Source: Rhodothermaceae bacterium (GTDB lineage Bacteria; Bacteroidota; Rhodothermia; Rhodothermales; Bin80). Taken from it: 64,000 bases of DNA. Position 1 is the stretch's first letter, and each line of letters starts with the position of its first letter. Shown here piece after piece: positions 33,955-43,593 of this stretch. Both the position numbers and the translations under genes were made by a program. The notes under the pieces were generated by a model. That model was not told the origin of the DNA and did no database searches. It saw only the letters and a list, made by a program, of their open reading frames with translations. The stretch covers positions 1 through 64,000 of the forward strand of contig VXSC01000032.1 in the NCBI GenBank assembly GCA_009838195.1, given 5' to 3'.

Positions 33955-36530
33955 TCCGATTCTTGTTTCGGCAACCCGCTTTCCAAAGTATAGATTGTTA
34001 ACCCGCTAAGCTGTATGTGACGGCTGGGAAGAATGTTACTCATGATGTATCCTACGACAAAGCAGGTCAATATGCCAATACTTGCATAAAGGAAGAAATG
34101 AATGGCTGTGAAAGCACTTACTAAGTAGAGTACGATTGCACTGGTACAGGCGCCAATCAGTGCCCCAGTACCATGTGCACGGCGCGTAAAAATACCCAGA
34201 GCAAAGAGACCTGCCAGGCTGCTCCCCAATAATCCCAATAATTCAAGGAAAAAGTCGAACAATGAAGCAATTTCGATTGTAGCCATTAGTAAACCAATGG
34301 TGGTAGCTAGAAAGCCTAATCCAACAGTCAGCCATTTGGCCAATCGCAGACGGATTGACGCAGTGGAACGCGGCTTAAATCTTTTGTAAAAGTCGCATAC
34401 CAGTGCGGCAACGGCGCTATTGAGACTACTGTCAAGGCTGGACATGGCTGCGGCAAAAATCCCGGCAATCAGGAGGCCTGATATACCTTGGGGTAACTGC
34501 TGTATGATAAACAGCGGGAAGATTGCATCGGTTGATAGCGAAGGCTCCAGAGCGCTTGCGTGCTGTTGGTAGAACACAAACAAGGCTGTCCCCAAGCAGA
34601 AAAAAAGCAAGCTACCGGGGATAGTGAGTACTGCATTAGTCCAGACAGATCGTGCAGCAAGTTTTTCATTTGCCGTGGTTAGGTAGCGTTGAACTACCGT
34701 TTGATCCGCTGTATAGGGGATCAAGTTGCTGAAAATTGAACCTCCCAGCACCACCCAGACTGCCGTAGTCGTCGCATCCCACGACCAGGTCAGAATATGA
34801 AATTTGTTCTGAGCGGTGGCAACTTCTATCAATCCAGGAGCCCCACCCTCAATGTTCGAGACCAAGACAATGAGGCTCAAAAAAGCGCCGCCTAAGAGTA
34901 CAATTACCTGCATTACATCTGACCAAATAACGGCTTCCATGCCTCCCAATGCTGTATAGAAGGTGCTCAGTAGTCCCATTAGTAATATGGCCAAGTAAAG
35001 ATTGAAGCCTGTAACTGCGGATAAGGCTATTGCAGGGAGAAAGATCACTACTCCCATACGTCCGAGCTGGAGGAGAACGAATGCAAGGCTACCGAAAAGT
35101 CGAACTGCTACATTAAAACGTCGCTCTAAAAATTCATAGGCCGTCGTTATCTGGAGTCGGCGGAAGAAGGGTAGATAAAGATAGACTACTATCGGGGCAA
35201 CCAGCAGGATGGCAATCTGCCCAAGAAAGTACACCCAATCCGTAGCGTAAGCCTTGGCGGGGATGGCCATGAAGGTGATGGCACTCAGCTGTGTTCCGAA
35301 GATGCTGATTCCTGCTGCCCACCACGGGATACGTCTACGAGCTAGAAAGTAATCAGTATCACTTTTTCCACGGTTCCAGAAGTACAGACCCATTCCTGCA
35401 AGGACCAGGAAATAGACAACCACGACAACGTAATTTATTGTGCCGAACGGGGCGACTGTATTTCTGGGTGTGACCTTCCAAACCGCGGCAGTTCGTACTC
35501 CCGGGCGTGTTTCACCACTTGAGATGAAAATATTATCGCCTTGTTGCACTGTTGGGACAGTGACCTGCCCCATGGGCAAAGTTCCCAGCTGCGCCCAGGT
35601 GTCCGTGATGACGTGATAGGCCAGCACGTTACGGCTGAATCCAGGGTGTTGGTTGCCGAGCTCTTGAACGCGATCTACATCTACTCCAGTATTACCTCCC
35701 AATACTAGAAGGTGTGAGGGGCCCAAAGTGATTGCAGGAGAAGGGGCCGCAGCTGTAGGATACGGTAGATCGTGCAGTTGCTCCCATCCATGTTGAGGGT
35801 CATACCGATAGGCATCGGTGAGAAACTCGTAAGCCACTGAGTCAGACAAATTTGGCTTCAACGCGGTACCACTGAAGAGATAGAATTCCCCGTCTAAGGC
35901 ACCCGACACAGCACTATGTCGAGATGGACCAGGCAAAGATTCGAGTATTTGCCATTGCGCATCAGGATCAGCAAGATCCAATGCCCAGAAATCCTTGCTC
36001 GCGACGGTATCGTTGGGGGTCTCCAGTCCTCCGGCTATGTAAAGGATATTTCCAGCTACGGCCCCGCTAGCAAATGCTCTGGGTTGTGGAAGTGCTGGCA
36101 ACAATCGCTGGGAGATGCTCTCGCCGTCCCAGCGCAGCGCAACCACCTCCACAAAATGCTCCAGGGCATTTCCCCCGCCTGCACAGATTACTTCATCTTC
36201 CCATTGGGCTGCTACTGCATAGCCCGTCGGCCTGGTAAGTGTGAATCCGCTTTTCCACTCACTGAAGGAGGAGGTCAGAACGTAGAGGCTGTCAGTCCAG
36301 ATCTTCTCCCCACCCTGCAGATACGGGTCCCGAAAATGTGCACCTCCGGCCACGACCAGTGCTCCATTTGAGATTCCTGCGCATGGACCACCTACTCCAA
36401 TTGGATCCGGGAGATCAGGCAACCGATACCAATCAAACAATTCTCCGGTTCGCACGTCCTGGCCTTGCAGCGCAGCAACTTGAAATAGTAGGATAAATAG
36501 GAGAAGGACTCGCTTGGCCAGTTTTATCAT
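33951..36530 (-). CDS. Fusion of cyclically permuted mutarotase (Kelch) and sodium:solute symporter
   Basis: An 859-residue two-part protein. After a signal peptide (residues 1-23, ending ALQGQ) come about 330 residues of Kelch-type propeller (DPIGVGGPCAGISNGALVVAGG, EVICAGGG, LYIAGG, FYLFSG, HLLVLGG), matching the cyclically permuted mutarotase family related to NanM. From about residue 361 there are roughly 13 membrane segments of the sodium:solute symporter family, with FFLARRRIPWW-like and TALGGMEAVIWSDVMQVIVL blocks. The propeller should lie in the periplasm, converting the anomer of sialic acid where the symporter takes it up. The operon with nanA and sialidase supports this; the substrate itself is inferred. 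Confidence 0.9.
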   Translation of the reverse strand: MIKLAKRVLLLFILLFQVAALQGQDVRTGELFDWYRLPDLPDPIGVGGPCAGISNGALVVAGGAHFRDPYLQGGEKIWTDSLYVLTSSFSEWKSGFTLTRPTGYAVAAQWEDEVICAGGGNALEHFVEVVALRWDGESISQRLLPALPQPRAFASGAVAGNILYIAGGLETPNDTVASKDFWALDLADPDAQWQILESLPGPSRHSAVSGALDGEFYLFSGTALKPNLSDSVAYEFLTDAYRYDPQHGWEQLHDLPYPTAAAPSPAITLGPSHLLVLGGNTGVDVDRVQELGNQHPGFSRNVLAYHVITDTWAQLGTLPMGQVTVPTVQQGDNIFISSGETRPGVRTAAVWKVTPRNTVAPFGTINYVVVVVYFLVLAGMGLYFWNRGKSDTDYFLARRRIPWWAAGISIFGTQLSAITFMAIPAKAYATDWVYFLGQIAILLVAPIVVYLYLPFFRRLQITTAYEFLERRFNVAVRLFGSLAFVLLQLGRMGVVIFLPAIALSAVTGFNLYLAILLMGLLSTFYTALGGMEAVIWSDVMQVIVLLGGAFLSLIVLVSNIEGGAPGLIEVATAQNKFHILTWSWDATTTAVWVVLGGSIFSNLIPYTADQTVVQRYLTTANEKLAARSVWTNAVLTIPGSLLFFCLGTALFVFYQQHASALEPSLSTDAIFPLFIIQQLPQGISGLLIAGIFAAAMSSLDSSLNSAVAALVCDFYKRFKPRSTASIRLRLAKWLTVGLGFLATTIGLLMATIEIASLFDFFLELLGLLGSSLAGLFALGIFTRRAHGTGALIGACTSAIVLYLVSAFTAIHFFLYASIGILTCFVVGYIMSNILPSRHIQLSGLTIYTLESGLPKQESE

Positions 36531-36719
36531 GGATACATCGCCCAGAAAGAATATTTAATCTCAGGGGTGAAGGTAACCTCCTGCTACATCAGTTGGGCGG
36601 CACCATATAATCAGGGATTAGAAACAGACTGGGGGAACAATGGACATGAAGCAAGAGGAGGAACACAAGAGCGCTCCTGGTTCTAATGACAATGGACCAT
36701 TTCCTGACCCTTCAATATC

Positions 36720-39700
36720 CTACCGTACGATAGTCATGGCTTTTGATCGCTCAACCAATTCTCCATCCATGTCTACTCTTAGTGTGTAATAATAGACTCC
36801 CGACATTAAGCCCCCTGTACTGATTTCCAAACTATGCCCATGGCCTGCGCCAAACTCACCATAGGGCACACTCTTGACAATTCTACCTAATACATCAGTT
36901 ACGATAACTGAAATTTGTGCTGGCACTGGCAAATCAAATTCTATCCTTGTTGTCTCCGAAAACGGATTCGGATAATTCCCCCATAGGGTCAATGACATGG
37001 GCTGCTCTAATTCTTCAATATTCACTCCCAGATTGTCTGCAATCGTGATCACTACCTCCTGCGTGATTCCGTCGTAACCGCCCCCAGATCCAGTAATTGT
37101 GAGCGTCACTTTATCATTTACATTATCTTCATCTCCAACTGTGCTCAGCGTAACTGTCTGAGCAGTGGACCAGTCGTCAACCCCAAAGGTCAAAATAGTC
37201 GGAGAAGGTATCAGGTCCGTGTTTTCATGTCCACTCAATGTCATCGTTACCTCATTGGATGGCTTAGCCTTCAGCGCAACCTCGAATGCTATCGAGTCTC
37301 CCTCCACAACCGATAACCGTGTTGGTGCCGAAATCGCTGCTACATCAATCCAGCGGTCATTCCTGAGTTGGAGCGTACGCTTTGCATTTTCTACAAGTTC
37401 ATTTTGATTCTCACCATAGACCATAGCAAAATCCACTACAACTTCTGAATTTACATCAACTGAGTAAGGGCCAGAACCTATTAACTGTGCATCTCCAGCT
37501 CCACTTCCCGTTCGTGATGGGCTGATGATCCCTCCCGTCAGTCCCTCCCAGACATCTTCCGGTTGATTCAAGTCCCCAATCTCATTGGAGTCATAAGTTC
37601 TGTAATGTATTCGGGCATTTTCGGATAGTACAGCGAATCCCACATAGCCACTCCTTGAATTGTGTTCCTGATCTAGATTCACATTAGGGAAAAATCTTTC
37701 AATATTCCCATCTTGATATCTGGCCATACTATATTCACCAGTACCAAATGAATCAAAATACAGTCCAATGAGCAAATCCTTGATTGCCGTACTGGTCTGG
37801 TTACGTATTGTATATCGAAAAAGCACTCCATCTTCGAATTGACTCTGCGTATTCACAAGTGATTCCTGAATAATTTCTAGGCCTGGGGGAAGCTTGTTTG
37901 TCTTGTTCGTCATCGTCACACGGCTTACTTGCTCCCCGCTCCCATCCTCCAGAAATTGCATTGAACTAACAGGCACAAAATCTTGGCTCTGAGGGCATCT
38001 CATAAACTGACACTCAGGTACGTTGAACACAGAACCTGCAACCGTTCTGGGAGCTATCCCAACCAGTAATCCTGCCTCATCCATCAACCCATCTCCTTTC
38101 AAGTCCATTTGCCCCAGTGTTTCTTCGCAATGCCAGTGCGCCCAAACTTCCCCCGTATCCGTATGGCCAATATTCCCCTCCGAGGTCATGGTATAGCTGA
38201 ACGTGGCCGTTTCATGCAATGCCAATTCTACAGGATTAACGTATAACTCAATCGCATCTGATCCACTCACAACCCCTCCATCTGATATACGGATACGGGG
38301 CTCAATAAACAAAAATGACCGGTAGGGGAAATTTGGCGTTGCCATGACGGAGAAATCTATGGATGTTTTCGCGCCACTCGGCAGCGATCCAACACTGAAC
38401 GTATTTCCACTCGGAAAGACGATACCAGGAGATTTGGCAACAAACTCTACCGTAACGTTCTCTGCATCGGCCAAGAACGACTCAAATGTTGCAGTTATGT
38501 TTATCTGTTCTGATGGGCGAAAGCAATAACCTTTCTCACGGTCAGTCACTTCCCACTCCACCATTCGGATGGACACTTTATCTGTCTCCGTTACGGCGCG
38601 ATAGGCATTCACATACCCCCGTCCCAGTAGTCCTTCATATGAAGGGGGATGCTCCTGATATATTTTCTCATCCGCAGTTACTCGAATCTGCTCACGTATT
38701 TGCACCGGTGAAAACTCAGGAAACTGTGTCTTCACCAGTGCTGCGATTCCAGATACCAGAGGAGCCGCAAACGATGTGCCCCACCAAAACCGATACTGAT
38801 TATTCAAATCCGTGGTCATAACTCGAACCCCAGCCGCGCAAACATCAACACCATATCCATAATTCCACGCATTCTGATAGGACTGGCCTTCTGTACCACA
38901 AACACTTAGAGTTTCCTGATACGATGCGGGATAGCTCCGAGGATTATACCCGCCCATTTCAAAGTCATTGTTCGATGCCGAAGCGATCACAAGACTCCCG
39001 AGGTCGAGAGCTGCCCGCATAGTAAGAGCATCAGTTCTAAGGGGACCATAATTGAGTCGGCCATAGCTGGCATTGATAATATGTGCCCCGTTAATCGCAG
39101 CGTACAAAACCCCTTCCCAAGTGTAGCAAAACCGACGGCTATTCGGTCCACACGCCACGTCAATGGGCATAAATTTTGTATTCCAACTGGTTCCAGCCAA
39201 GCCTATACCATTGTCTGCTACAGCAACTGCTGCACCTGCAACAGCAGTCCCGTGGTTATTGCCCTCCAGAGGTCTGGAATTATTCGTATCATCTGAAAAA
39301 CTCCATCCGTGCAGATCATCTATAAATCCATTTCTATCGTCATCTATTCCGTTATTTGCAATTTCTCCGGGGTTCTCCCACAAATTTGCCCGCAGGTCAT
39401 GATGCTCCCAATCTGTACCGGAGTCCACGATTGCAATCACGACATCCGAATCTTCTCCCTTCACGACCTCCCATGCCTTTGTCATTTCCATCATTTGCAT
39501 ATATCCTTCGTTCGAAAACAAAGGATCATTCGGCATAGGTGGGGATTGCTTTCTCACTCCCCCGATTGGAACTGGAAATGCAGACACGGAATGGCGATAC
39601 TGTGGCTCAGCGTACACAACTCCCGGGTTGGCCTCAATTATCCTAGCAGCGTGGTTCGGAGATATCTCCGCATCGTACCGAACACGGTACACTCGTTCTA

Positions 39701-39944
39701 ATTCTTGAACACTCGCCAGTTGTGCTCGCTTGCCCCTCAACGTATTCAGAAACGGAAATGCCCGCTCCACTGATTGTACTTGTAGTACCGGTGGATAGGC
39801 AGCTTTTCCCAGATATGCGCCCTGTTGGTACTGAACGATAACTATCCCCAGTTTAATATTCTGCTCTGCCTGACGCGACTGAGATAGACTCGGTGCCACA
39901 AAACACACTACGAACAGTAGACATGTGGCAAGCCACTTCCACAT
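36720..39944 (-). CDS. Secreted S8 (subtilisin-like) protease with T9SS C-terminal sorting domain
   Basis: A 1074-residue secreted serine protease. The signal peptide (MWKWLATCLLFVVCFV...) is followed by an inhibitor-like prodomain (ERVYRVRYDAEISP, about residues 80-110) and a peptidase S8 domain with catalytic Asp174 (IVDSGTDW), His231 (NNHGTAVAG) and Ser391 (WGTSFAAP). Then come beta-rich regions, a Calx-beta-like segment (VVEGDSIAFEVALKAKPSNEV) and a C-terminal sorting domain with NYPNPFSETTRIEFDLP and SGVYYYTLR. The last domain is the por-type secretion signal, so it should be exported by the type IX system. I start at the ATG at 39944, before the signal peptide; the frame reaches 40046. 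Confidence 0.93.
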   Translation of the reverse strand: MWKWLATCLLFVVCFVAPSLSQSRQAEQNIKLGIVIVQYQQGAYLGKAAYPPVLQVQSVERAFPFLNTLRGKRAQLASVQELERVYRVRYDAEISPNHAARIIEANPGVVYAEPQYRHSVSAFPVPIGGVRKQSPPMPNDPLFSNEGYMQMMEMTKAWEVVKGEDSDVVIAIVDSGTDWEHHDLRANLWENPGEIANNGIDDDRNGFIDDLHGWSFSDDTNNSRPLEGNNHGTAVAGAAVAVADNGIGLAGTSWNTKFMPIDVACGPNSRRFCYTWEGVLYAAINGAHIINASYGRLNYGPLRTDALTMRAALDLGSLVIASASNNDFEMGGYNPRSYPASYQETLSVCGTEGQSYQNAWNYGYGVDVCAAGVRVMTTDLNNQYRFWWGTSFAAPLVSGIAALVKTQFPEFSPVQIREQIRVTADEKIYQEHPPSYEGLLGRGYVNAYRAVTETDKVSIRMVEWEVTDREKGYCFRPSEQINITATFESFLADAENVTVEFVAKSPGIVFPSGNTFSVGSLPSGAKTSIDFSVMATPNFPYRSFLFIEPRIRISDGGVVSGSDAIELYVNPVELALHETATFSYTMTSEGNIGHTDTGEVWAHWHCEETLGQMDLKGDGLMDEAGLLVGIAPRTVAGSVFNVPECQFMRCPQSQDFVPVSSMQFLEDGSGEQVSRVTMTNKTNKLPPGLEIIQESLVNTQSQFEDGVLFRYTIRNQTSTAIKDLLIGLYFDSFGTGEYSMARYQDGNIERFFPNVNLDQEHNSRSGYVGFAVLSENARIHYRTYDSNEIGDLNQPEDVWEGLTGGIISPSRTGSGAGDAQLIGSGPYSVDVNSEVVVDFAMVYGENQNELVENAKRTLQLRNDRWIDVAAISAPTRLSVVEGDSIAFEVALKAKPSNEVTMTLSGHENTDLIPSPTILTFGVDDWSTAQTVTLSTVGDEDNVNDKVTLTITGSGGGYDGITQEVVITIADNLGVNIEELEQPMSLTLWGNYPNPFSETTRIEFDLPVPAQISVIVTDVLGRIVKSVPYGEFGAGHGHSLEISTGGLMSGVYYYTLRVDMDGELVERSKAMTIVR

Positions 39945-40121
39945 TGGCTCACTCACAGTCCAGATCGACGAGATTGATTGTCCTTGGGCGGCTCGGGACA
40001 AGACGGTTGTTATCAGAATCGGTGTTCGCCTGATATCTGTGTTCATATGTGGCTTTGAGATATAGGCTGCAACAATAACAGTTCTGCAAGAGGCTCACAC
40101 AATGAACAGAAATGACCGCAA

Positions 40122-41732
40122 TCAGAATGCACTGACGGCTTCCGCCTCCTCTGTCTGTACAACAGGTTTGGTGCGCAAAAGATAATAGCGCACGCCATCA
40201 GTTAGCGCCTGCCAACTGGCATCCAGAATATTTGGGGAGACCCCCACTGTATGCCAGATATCCTCGCCGTTTGTATCGTGATGTTCGATCAGGACACGCA
40301 CAGAAGCTGCCGTTGCTTCCTCTGGAGTAAGAACACGTACTTTATAGTCAGCGAGGCGTAAGGCTTCCAAGCGAGGATAGAAGCGACAAAGTGCTCGATT
40401 CAATGCCTTGGACAAAGCATCTACAGGTCCAACTCCCTCACTAACCGCAAGCTCACGATGATCTCCTACAAAAACAGCAACAGTAGCCTCAGACCACTCC
40501 GATCCTTGATCATCCTGTTCACTGTATACCCGTAGCCGATCCAGTCTGAACATCTCTGTATCTTCCCCCTGTATCGTTCGAAGCAATAGTTCAAAAGATG
40601 CCTCAGCACCCTGAAACTCATAGCCAAGGTGCTCTAACTCCTTAATGCGCTGGACCGCTCGCCGTGCCTGATCATTATCGTCGAGTGTAATCCCTAGCTC
40701 CTGCGCCTTGTAACGCACATTGGACTGCCCGGACAAGTCCGAAACCAATACCCGCCTTTTATTCCCCACCGCCTCAGGGACCATATGCTCATACGCAGAC
40801 GGTTCTTTCATGACCGCCGATACGTGAATTCCACCTTTGTGCGCAAAAGCACTTCGACCAACAAATGGAGCACGGTCAATTGGCAACATATTACAGATTT
40901 CATACACGAACTGACTCAAATCTGCAAGTGTAGCCAACTGCTCTTCAGAGACACACCGATACCCCATTTTATGCTGAAGACAGGCAATCACTGTACATAA
41001 ATCAGCATTCCCCGTACGTTCACCGATCCCATTGATTGTGCCTTGCACATGACGCGCTCCCGCTTCGACCGCAGCAATACTATTCGCGGTTGCAACACCA
41101 CTGTCATTGTGCGCGTGAATACCAATGACATGCTGATTCATCACGGAACTTACATGCTCTGTGATTCGTCCGACATCTGCTGGCATACTCCCACCATTCG
41201 TATCACACAATACCAGCACGTCCGCACCTGACTCTGCAGCGGCACGTAGAGTGGCTAATGCGTATTCGGCATTGTCCTTGTACCCATCAAAAAAATGCTC
41301 TGCGTCATATATGACACGGCGACCGTTCTGAGCCAGCCATTTGACTGACTCCGCAATCATATCCAGATTTTCTTCCTTCGTTACCTTGAGGGCCTTCTCT
41401 ACGTGCAGGATCCAGCTTTTACCAAATATTGAAACGGTATTCGTTTCGGCTTTGATGAGTGCAAGTAAATTGGGATCTTCACCTGGGAGGTTCTGTACGC
41501 GACGGGTAGACCCGAAAGCACAAATATCTGCCTGTTGCCAGCCTTCCTCAATCGCAAGTTCAAAAAACTCCTGATCTTTCGGATTCGATCCGGGCCATCC
41601 CCCCTCAATCACATTAATTCCAAACGCGTCAAGCCTGTGTGCAATACGAATCTTATCATTTACCGAAAGCGTCACATGCTCGCCTTGGGTACCGTCGCGA
41701 AGTGTGGTGTCAAATAATTCAATCCGTTCCAT
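40122..41732 (-). CDS. cimA: (R)-citramalate synthase
   Basis: A 536-residue enzyme that condenses pyruvate and acetyl-CoA to citramalate, giving isoleucine without threonine. It is of the HMGL/LeuA fold: FDTTLRDGTQGEHVTLSVNDK starts the barrel, GGWPGSNPKDQEFF and CDTNGGSMPADV are typical of CimA, and IGIHAHNDSGVATANS and INGIGERTGNADLC follow. The C-terminal third has the LeuA-like regulatory dimer domain (FQGAEASFELL, then AVSEGVGPVDALSKAL). It starts one base into the leuD stop (TAATG) and is the last gene of the ilv-leu operon, so it shares LeuCD and LeuB. Some related proteins are alpha-isopropylmalate-like, but length and motifs favour CimA. Confidence 0.9.
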   Translation of the reverse strand: MERIELFDTTLRDGTQGEHVTLSVNDKIRIAHRLDAFGINVIEGGWPGSNPKDQEFFELAIEEGWQQADICAFGSTRRVQNLPGEDPNLLALIKAETNTVSIFGKSWILHVEKALKVTKEENLDMIAESVKWLAQNGRRVIYDAEHFFDGYKDNAEYALATLRAAAESGADVLVLCDTNGGSMPADVGRITEHVSSVMNQHVIGIHAHNDSGVATANSIAAVEAGARHVQGTINGIGERTGNADLCTVIACLQHKMGYRCVSEEQLATLADLSQFVYEICNMLPIDRAPFVGRSAFAHKGGIHVSAVMKEPSAYEHMVPEAVGNKRRVLVSDLSGQSNVRYKAQELGITLDDNDQARRAVQRIKELEHLGYEFQGAEASFELLLRTIQGEDTEMFRLDRLRVYSEQDDQGSEWSEATVAVFVGDHRELAVSEGVGPVDALSKALNRALCRFYPRLEALRLADYKVRVLTPEEATAASVRVLIEHHDTNGEDIWHTVGVSPNILDASWQALTDGVRYYLLRTKPVVQTEEAEAVSAF

Positions 41733-42298
41733 TAGGCAGTGGTAATCAGGCCATTCTTCCTTGCATATTCGAAGACGTTGCCCGCGTTAAGAATATCGGC
41801 CACATCTCCCAACGGTTTTAGTAGATACTCTTTCCCAGTCGTATGATTGGTTAGCTGCCCAATAGTTGTATCAAGTTCTAGTCTATCTCCGGTGCGGATT
41901 TCATGATTGATCTTCTCGTGAGACTCAAAAGGAATCACAAACCCTCCGTCAATCGTATTTCGATAAAAGATTCGCGCGTAGCTCTGGGCTACAACCACCT
42001 CGGCACCCGCCTCCGTCAATGCAAATGGTGCATGCTCCCGCGATGATCCACATCCAAAATTGACACCACCAATAACGAAGGTAAACTTGCTGATGTATTT
42101 GTCTGGATCTGTGAACGGAATATGACCTTGAGGGAGTCCTTGATCTTCTGCAGGGACACCGCTCATGGCAAAACGACCATACATACGTCGCTCGTCCGGT
42201 TTCTTAAGACTGTAAACCAAATGCTCCGCAGGTATGATTTGATCTGTATCAATCGCATCACCAACGACGTAAGCCAAACCACGAATAATTGATTCCAT
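41732..42298 (-). CDS. leuD: 3-isopropylmalate dehydratase small subunit
   Basis: A 188-residue swivelling subunit of isopropylmalate isomerase. AYVVGDAIDTDQIIPAEH, FGCGSSREHAPFALTEAGAEVVVAQSYARIFYRN and DRLELDTTIG are the family motifs, with the GCGSSREHA loop that touches the substrate. It pairs with LeuC, 2 bp upstream, and overlaps cimA downstream by one base. It likely also acts on citramalate. The sequence looks like the archaeal/plant-type branch rather than enterobacterial LeuD. Confidence 0.93.
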   Translation of the reverse strand: MESIIRGLAYVVGDAIDTDQIIPAEHLVYSLKKPDERRMYGRFAMSGVPAEDQGLPQGHIPFTDPDKYISKFTFVIGGVNFGCGSSREHAPFALTEAGAEVVVAQSYARIFYRNTIDGGFVIPFESHEKINHEIRTGDRLELDTTIGQLTNHTTGKEYLLKPLGDVADILNAGNVFEYARKNGLITTA

Positions 42299-42300
42299 AA

Positions 42301-43593
42301 CTACACTAAAACTTCTCTGGGATCTGTAATAACACCACTGAGTGCACTCGCGGCTACCGTCAGCGGCGATGCCAAATATACTGAAGCCTGCTTCGAACCC
42401 ATACGACCGGGGAAATTACGATTCGTTGTAGAAATCACAACCTCATCTCCCTGCATCCGACCAAACGTATCTGGCGGTCCTCCCAAACAGGCGGCACAAC
42501 TCGCCTGCCCCATCTTGCATCCTGCATTGGCAAATACATCCCAAAGCGTGGTTCCATCAAGCGTTTGCGTTCGAAGTGACTCGCTAATCTCCGTCGTAGC
42601 AGGCACGATATACGTATCGATCACGACCTCTTGTCCCTTGATGATCTGAGCAGCCGCCTGAAAATCTTCCAATTTTCCACCCGTACAACTTCCAACGTAC
42701 GCCCGGTCCAAGCGGGTGCCGGCAACCTCCATAACACTCGCACGATTATCTGGTCGATGAGGTTTTGCCACGACAGGTTCCAGGGTTGATACATCGTAGC
42801 GGTATTCTGAATGAAAACGTGCGTTCTCATCACTGTAGATGCATTCAAACTCGTGATCAGTCCGTGCGCGTACATATTCAATTGTGGTTTCGTCTGGTGC
42901 AATAATCCCGTTCTTCCCCCCTGCCTCAATGGCCATATTTGTCAGTGTCATGCGTTCCTGCATGGAGAGAGAATAGACGGATTCTCCATCAAATTCCATT
43001 GCACGATACGTAGCTCCATCGCAACCGATTTCTCCAATCACGGCCAAGATCAAATCTTTTGCCATCAGATAGGGAGGCAAGGCTCCCTCGAAAATAAAGC
43101 GCATGGTCTCAGGTACGCGAAGCCAGATCTTTCCAGTTCCCATGATGAGAGCTGCATCCGTATTCCCAACTCCAGTTGAGAACATACCGAAAGCTCCAGA
43201 TGTGCAGGTATGGCTGTCTGTACCAATCAGCAATGAGCCAGGTCGGTTAAACCCCTCTTCAGCAAGAGCCATATGACATACTCCCTTATACCGGGGGGAA
43301 CCTACATCATAATAATGTGGCAAGTCATGCTCCTGGGCAAACTCCCTGAGTAGACGTACATTCCGATTGGCATGATGATTCTGCGTGAAGATGTAATGAT
43401 CTGGGAGGATCACCAGTTTTTCTGGATCCCATACCTTGGCATCCTCACCAAACTCACGTTTGAAAATGTCAATGGTTGGGGGACCACACACATCATGGGT
43501 CATCAGAATATCTACGTCCACCCAAACACTTTCACCAGGCGAGATTCTTTCACGACCACAATGGCGGGCAATAACCTTTTCTGTAATTGTCAT
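42301..43593 (-). CDS. leuC: 3-isopropylmalate dehydratase large subunit
   Basis: A 430-residue [4Fe-4S] aconitase-type subunit. DILMTHDVCGPPTI, GTDSHTCTSGAFGMFSTGVGNTD, and the cluster Cys residues in SHTCTSG, GSCTGG and CKMGQASCAACLGG are visible. The length and pattern fit the archaeal/type II LeuC rather than the longer E. coli form. It shares a base with the leuA stop region (43593) and precedes leuD by 2 bp. It isomerises 2-isopropylmalate and, through CimA, probably citramalate. Confidence 0.94.
   Translation of the reverse strand: MTITEKVIARHCGRERISPGESVWVDVDILMTHDVCGPPTIDIFKREFGEDAKVWDPEKLVILPDHYIFTQNHHANRNVRLLREFAQEHDLPHYYDVGSPRYKGVCHMALAEEGFNRPGSLLIGTDSHTCTSGAFGMFSTGVGNTDAALIMGTGKIWLRVPETMRFIFEGALPPYLMAKDLILAVIGEIGCDGATYRAMEFDGESVYSLSMQERMTLTNMAIEAGGKNGIIAPDETTIEYVRARTDHEFECIYSDENARFHSEYRYDVSTLEPVVAKPHRPDNRASVMEVAGTRLDRAYVGSCTGGKLEDFQAAAQIIKGQEVVIDTYIVPATTEISESLRTQTLDGTTLWDVFANAGCKMGQASCAACLGGPPDTFGRMQGDEVVISTTNRNFPGRMGSKQASVYLASPLTVAASALSGVITDPREVLV

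Noticed and set aside
36640-36789. A 49-codon plus-strand frame starting ahead of the subtilase gene end
   Set aside because: It runs antisense into the 3' end of the subtilase and has no recognised domain.
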